This document shows positions 29,682-31,632 of a DNA stretch of 31,632 bases, piece after piece (positions within the stretch are counted from its first letter, which is position 1; each line of letters begins with the position of its first letter). This DNA comes from a virus: positions 1 through 31,632 of IMG/VR virus record IMGVR_UViG_3300042397_001606. One strand, written 5' to 3'. Both the position numbers and the translations under genes were made by a program. Under the pieces are notes generated by a model. The model made no database searches and was not told the origin of the DNA. It saw nothing but the letters and a program-made list of their open reading frames with translations.

Positions 29682-30285
29682 AAATTCCTATAATTTTGTT
29701 AATACATGTTCTTACTTTTATTCCACTTCTAAAACTGTAAGCATCAATGTTTTTGATTATGCTGTTTACAATTTTTAGTTTTTCTTTAATTTCGGTTGCT
29801 GTTAAGTTTATTTGTGTTTGGTTATTTTTTAAACTTTCAACATATTTTAAATAAATTTCACCATATCTACTTTCTAATCCGCTTGCATAACCTTTTTTAT
29901 GGTTACTTGAAAATTTGTTACAATCACTCCTAGCACTATGCAAATTATGTAAATTAAACCTTATACTTCTATTGGTTGACATATCATGATAATGCGCTGC
30001 ATCAATTTGTTTTCCAAATGGTTTGCCACAGTCAATACAAGTATCATGTCCACATTTTGCATCAATTAATCTTGAAAGTAAATTTATTTTATTTTGCAAA
30101 TCGGTTCGCCTTTCGTTAATCTTTACATCTAAACTAGCCTTTTTAAATGCTGGAGTACCTTTAATCAATAGCTTTGATTTTTCATATTCAACAGCACATA
30201 AATAAGAACATACTTTTTGAGTTGTACTAATTGTAGGTGTAAATAACTTAGCGCAATGCTTACATTTTTTAGGTTTTATTTTCAT
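29671..30285 (-). CDS. ninG: NinG/Rap-like recombination nuclease
   Basis: A 204-aa protein, the same length as lambda NinG as I recall it. N-terminal zinc-ribbon cysteines C8-x2-C11 (KPKKCKHCAKLFTP) and C26/C30; then a coiled part, a second cysteine group CGHDTCIDCGKPFGKQIDAA, and an HNH-like HYHDMSTNRS, HNLHSARSDCNKFSSNH. NinG (Rap) cuts D-loops and Holliday-type branches in Red recombination, so it completes the exonuclease/annealing system on the other side of the circle junction. 4-base overlap with the upstream gene. Confidence 0.9.
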   Translation of the reverse strand: MKIKPKKCKHCAKLFTPTISTTQKVCSYLCAVEYEKSKLLIKGTPAFKKASLDVKINERRTDLQNKINLLSRLIDAKCGHDTCIDCGKPFGKQIDAAHYHDMSTNRSIRFNLHNLHSARSDCNKFSSNHKKGYASGLESRYGEIYLKYVESLKNNQTQINLTATEIKEKLKIVNSIIKNIDAYSFRSGIKVRTCINKIIGIYEN

Positions 30286-30527
30286 TTGCTCAGTTTAAAA
30301 ATGTATCGTTTTTTAGTTGTTAAATTTTCATAGTACCCTCTTTTAGACTTACGAGTTAAAAAATTATGAATAACCCTGGGTTGAATGTTTAGTAATCTTG
30401 ATACTTTTGGAATACTTGTTTTTGAGTGTATCAACTCCTTTGTTTCAAAATCAATTACATCAATTAGTAATGGTTCAAAATAGGTGTCAAATTGTTTTAG
30501 GTTCACTGTATGTTTTAAGTCAATCAT
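30282..30527 (-). CDS. HTH-like small protein
   Basis: An 81-aa basic protein. Residues 40-60 (IPKVSRLLNIQPRVIHNFLT) have helix-turn-helix spacing, followed by a beta-rich end KRGYYENLTTKKRYIFKL; the whole resembles the short DNA-binding repeats (NUMOD/IENR type) attached to homing nucleases, here standing alone. A candidate regulator. One-base gap... it starts directly at the stop of the 80-aa gene. Confidence 0.6.
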   Translation of the reverse strand: MIDLKHTVNLKQFDTYFEPLLIDVIDFETKELIHSKTSIPKVSRLLNIQPRVIHNFLTRKSKRGYYENLTTKKRYIFKLSK

Positions 30528-30770
30528 TTAAAATGGTAATTTTTCTTTAATTATTAAAATTTTAGTTAGTGGATAATTAGGCAATCTACTCTCAGCTTTA
30601 AATTTTCTATTGATAAAATAACCATAAGACCCACTGTTTAACTGTCGTTTATAAACCTTACCATTGTCACAATTTATTAAGCCAATATCGCTTAATACTA
30701 AGTTAGTATGCTTAACTCCTGCATACACAATTATAATTGTATCAAGATTTATCTTTTGTAAATACTGCAT
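30528..30770 (-). CDS. First phage gene after the cassettes, unknown
   Basis: An 80-aa beta-rich, basic protein (DTIIIVYAGVKHTNLVLSDI, VYKRQLNSGSYGYFINRKFK) ending KEKLPF. Looks like a small DNA-binding or NUMOD4/HNH-accessory type fold, but no family is claimed. Its start is about 30 bases from the cassette insertion point at 30800, so in the cassette-free arrangement it would directly follow the DnaA-like gene. Confidence 0.6.
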   Translation of the reverse strand: MQYLQKINLDTIIIVYAGVKHTNLVLSDIGLINCDNGKVYKRQLNSGSYGYFINRKFKAESRLPNYPLTKILIIKEKLPF

Positions 30771-30789
30771 TCTTATACTTTTTATTCGC

Positions 30790-30808
30790 CAATCTACAAG
30801 TTAGCACC
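30790..30808. other. Cassette insertion site on the phage (attI/attG-like)
   Basis: The phage sequence AATCTACAAG joins TTAGCACC, the start of cassette B1. Only a bare G|TT site is present, without the palindrome of an attC. Removing both cassettes rebuilds CTACAAG|TTATAATAC, which leaves the DnaA-like stop about 37 bases before the next ATG, normal spacing for this genome. Inferred target of attC x genomic-site recombination. Confidence 0.5.
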
Positions 30809-31039
30809 AATACTAAGACCGAAGTGCATCTAAGTCAAATCCCATTTCTTCTAACTTTGACCGAAGTGCAATTTCCCAACCTTCTTTTGGTCGTTCTAAA
30901 AAACGATATTCGCTATCGTAGATTAAGTCTTTCATTTCAGCTTCCTTAAAGCCACTGCTATGAACTGATGTGAAAACACAGTCAAAGCATTCGATTAATT
31001 GTTCTCTTGTTGGTTTCATAATAAAGTACTGGTGCTAAC
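30800..31039. mobile_element. Cassette B1
   Basis: Starts GTTAGCACCAATACT (30800-30814) and ends AGTACTGGTGCTAAC (31025-31039): inverted complementary ends over 15 bases with one mismatch. It carries one small gene on the minus strand and is followed by attC-like site B1. Gene orientation is opposite to the attC order suggested by the insertion site. Confidence 0.55.
30813..31019 (-). CDS. Cassette B1 protein, unknown
   Basis: A 68-aa acidic helical protein (PTREQLIECFDCVFTSVHSS, GFKEAEMKDLIYDSEYRFLE, EEMGFDLDALRS). Not recognised. It fills the cassette nearly completely: the stop codon overlaps the left cassette end and the ATG lies about 6 bases before the right inverted end. No promoter of its own is visible, so it relies on read-through from the DnaA-like gene. 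Small acidic cassette proteins can be inhibitors; no claim is made. Confidence 0.65.
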   Translation of the reverse strand: MKPTREQLIECFDCVFTSVHSSGFKEAEMKDLIYDSEYRFLERPKEGWEIALRSKLEEMGFDLDALRS

Positions 31040-31129
31040 AGCGTATATACAAGATACGCCTACAAGCATTTGTTTATAATTTTAAATTTCGTTAAGGCGT
31101 ACCTCGTATATACGCAAAACGTTATGTGC
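31031..31129. repeat. attC-like recombination site B1
   Basis: GGTGCTAAC (31031-31039), spacer A, stem GCGTATATAC (31041-31050), AAGATACGCC, variable loop, GGCGTA (31096-31101), stem GTATATACGC (31106-31115), spacer AAAAC, GTTATGTGC (31121-31129). Same plan as site A: 1-base left and 5-base right spacers and R' starting GTT. Confidence 0.6.
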
Positions 31130-31418
31130 AAGGCTATCAATCGTCATCACCTACAACCTCGTCTAACATTCCGACATAAACATCGCCACAATCTTTTTTG
31201 AACGGAATATTATTATCAATCAATGCTTGTTCAAAATCACATTGACAAAGGCAATAGTCCATTTCAATCGTATTGTGTCCAAATTCTTTTTCAGGCATAA
31301 ATCCAAAGTGTTCTAAAAACTGTCTTGGTGTTTCTATTTCTTTTTCGCCTCTGTTTATTACTACTATATTGCACATATATTTTAAATTTAATTGTTAATA
31401 AAAAGCCCAGCACATAAC
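31121..31418. mobile_element. Cassette B2
   Basis: Starts GTTATGTGC (31121-31129) and ends with its exact complement GCACATAAC (31410-31418). The start GTTATGTGCAAGGCTA resembles that of cassette A (GTTAGTGGCAAGGCTA), and both end regions share AAAAGCCCAGC before the R'' box, showing a common cassette family. One small gene. Confidence 0.55.
31137..31376 (-). CDS. Cassette B2 protein, unknown
   Basis: A 79-aa acidic protein: CNIVVINRGEKEIETPRQFL, EHFGFMPEKEFGHNTIEMDY, CLCQCDFEQALIDNNIPFKK, DEVVGDDD. Alpha/beta composition with four cysteines, a strongly acidic end. Not recognised. Only gene of its cassette; no own promoter seen. Acidic, DNA-mimic-like ends occur in phage anti-defence proteins, but nothing here proves it. 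Confidence 0.65.
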   Translation of the reverse strand: MCNIVVINRGEKEIETPRQFLEHFGFMPEKEFGHNTIEMDYCLCQCDFEQALIDNNIPFKKDCGDVYVGMLDEVVGDDD

Positions 31419-31516
31419 AGCACCTTAGCGTCAGTTTTTGGCTATTTAGTTTATCGGTAACTTGAAAATTTCGGTAAGCCAAAAACCGAACGCCAAGCTG
31501 CAAACCGTTATAATAC
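31410..31516. repeat. attC-like recombination site B2
   Basis: GCACATAAC (31410-31418), then AGC-ACC-TTAGCGT, TTTTTGGCT (31435-31443), variable loop, AGCCAAAAA (31477-31485), ACGCCAA-GCT, spacer ending AAACC, GTTATAATAC (31507-31516). The arms pair with one mismatch. It ends at the same phage base as site A, in a different arm sequence. Confidence 0.58.
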
Positions 31517-31632
31517 TTTCTTCCCAGTATAAGCAGTTAATCGCAAAATTGCACTTTCAACTTTTCTAAATTTATCTGACCTATCTTTTAACCATAAAAT
31601 ATCTTCAATAGTATCTTTTGAATGAATTACAG
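31506..31632 (-). pseudogene. Partial copy of the DnaA-like gene (contig overlap)
   Basis: Identical to 873-999, holding the last 41 codons or so of the DnaA-like gene. It is cut by the contig end and is best read as the same gene seen a second time on a circular molecule, not a second gene. Confidence 0.8.

Noticed and set aside
30727-30740. Palindrome ACAATTATAATTGT as a possible operator or attC arm
   Set aside because: It lies inside the 80-aa gene, is pure AT-type palindrome and does not match the cassette boxes or the operator block.
875-30770. Search for an integrase, CRISPR array, tRNA or lysogeny repressor
   Set aside because: No tyrosine or serine recombinase motif, no spaced direct repeats, no cloverleaf and no CI-like protein was recognised. 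Small HTH proteins exist, but calling one a repressor would be a guess.

Overview
The window looks like one nearly complete, circularly closable genome of a tailed (siphovirus-type) phage of a Bacteroidetes host, with integron-like gene cassettes set into it. Evidence for the host group: very AT-rich DNA, promoters of the Bacteroidetes TTG-N19-TAnnTTTG type, and many protein families usual in Bacteroidetes phages. The last 127 bases (31506-31632) repeat 873-999 exactly. Joining them gives a circle of 30,633 bp; bases 1-872 are then an alternative flank of the same point. I find no integrase, no clear CI-type repressor and no tRNA.

Layout. 1-883 and 30800-31516: short cassettes bounded by attC-like imperfect palindromes. 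Each cassette starts with GTTRNNNNN and ends with the exact complement, the arrangement left by integron recombination. 875-2458: recombination genes (DnaA-domain protein, YqaJ-type exonuclease, Rad52/Sak-like annealing protein). 2514-4780: small accessory proteins, including a YopX-family protein. 4936-6289: single-protein spanin candidate, DNA methyltransferase, small proteins. 6327-6430: small-RNA candidate. 6477-7486: lysis (small membrane peptide, lysozyme, holin candidates). 7488-9497: fibre/adhesin and connector candidates. 9481-14540: portal, tail-tube-like protein with a +1-frame extension, major capsid, ClpP-like protease/scaffold. 14605-14913: the only convincing plus-strand gene, a lipoprotein 'moron' with its own promoter and terminator. 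14947-21775: tape measure and tail proteins. 22455-24788: terminase large subunit, GIY-YIG nuclease, terminase small subunit. 24788-30770: early genes (DnaB-like helicase, replication protein, DUF3820/J-domain protein, NinG, HTH proteins).

How it works together. Almost everything is read leftward. On the circle the promoter near 2480 drives annealing protein, exonuclease and DnaA-like gene, then runs through the cassettes into 30770 and the NinG region, so the cassettes sit in the middle of an early recombination/replication operon. Three promoters (near 2480, 4820 and 26760) share one 20-bp operator-like block exactly filling the space between the promoter boxes, with a degenerate fourth near 6310; they look like one regulon. 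The structural gene order is unusual: tape measure and tail genes lie between terminase and the protease-capsid-portal block.

Most interesting: the cassette junctions, because the two left contexts of the phage diverge exactly at the predicted G|TT recombination point of an attC site. This suggests a phage that takes up integron cassettes, or enters integron arrays, using a host recombinase. All functional calls are from reading the sequence; no database search was run.
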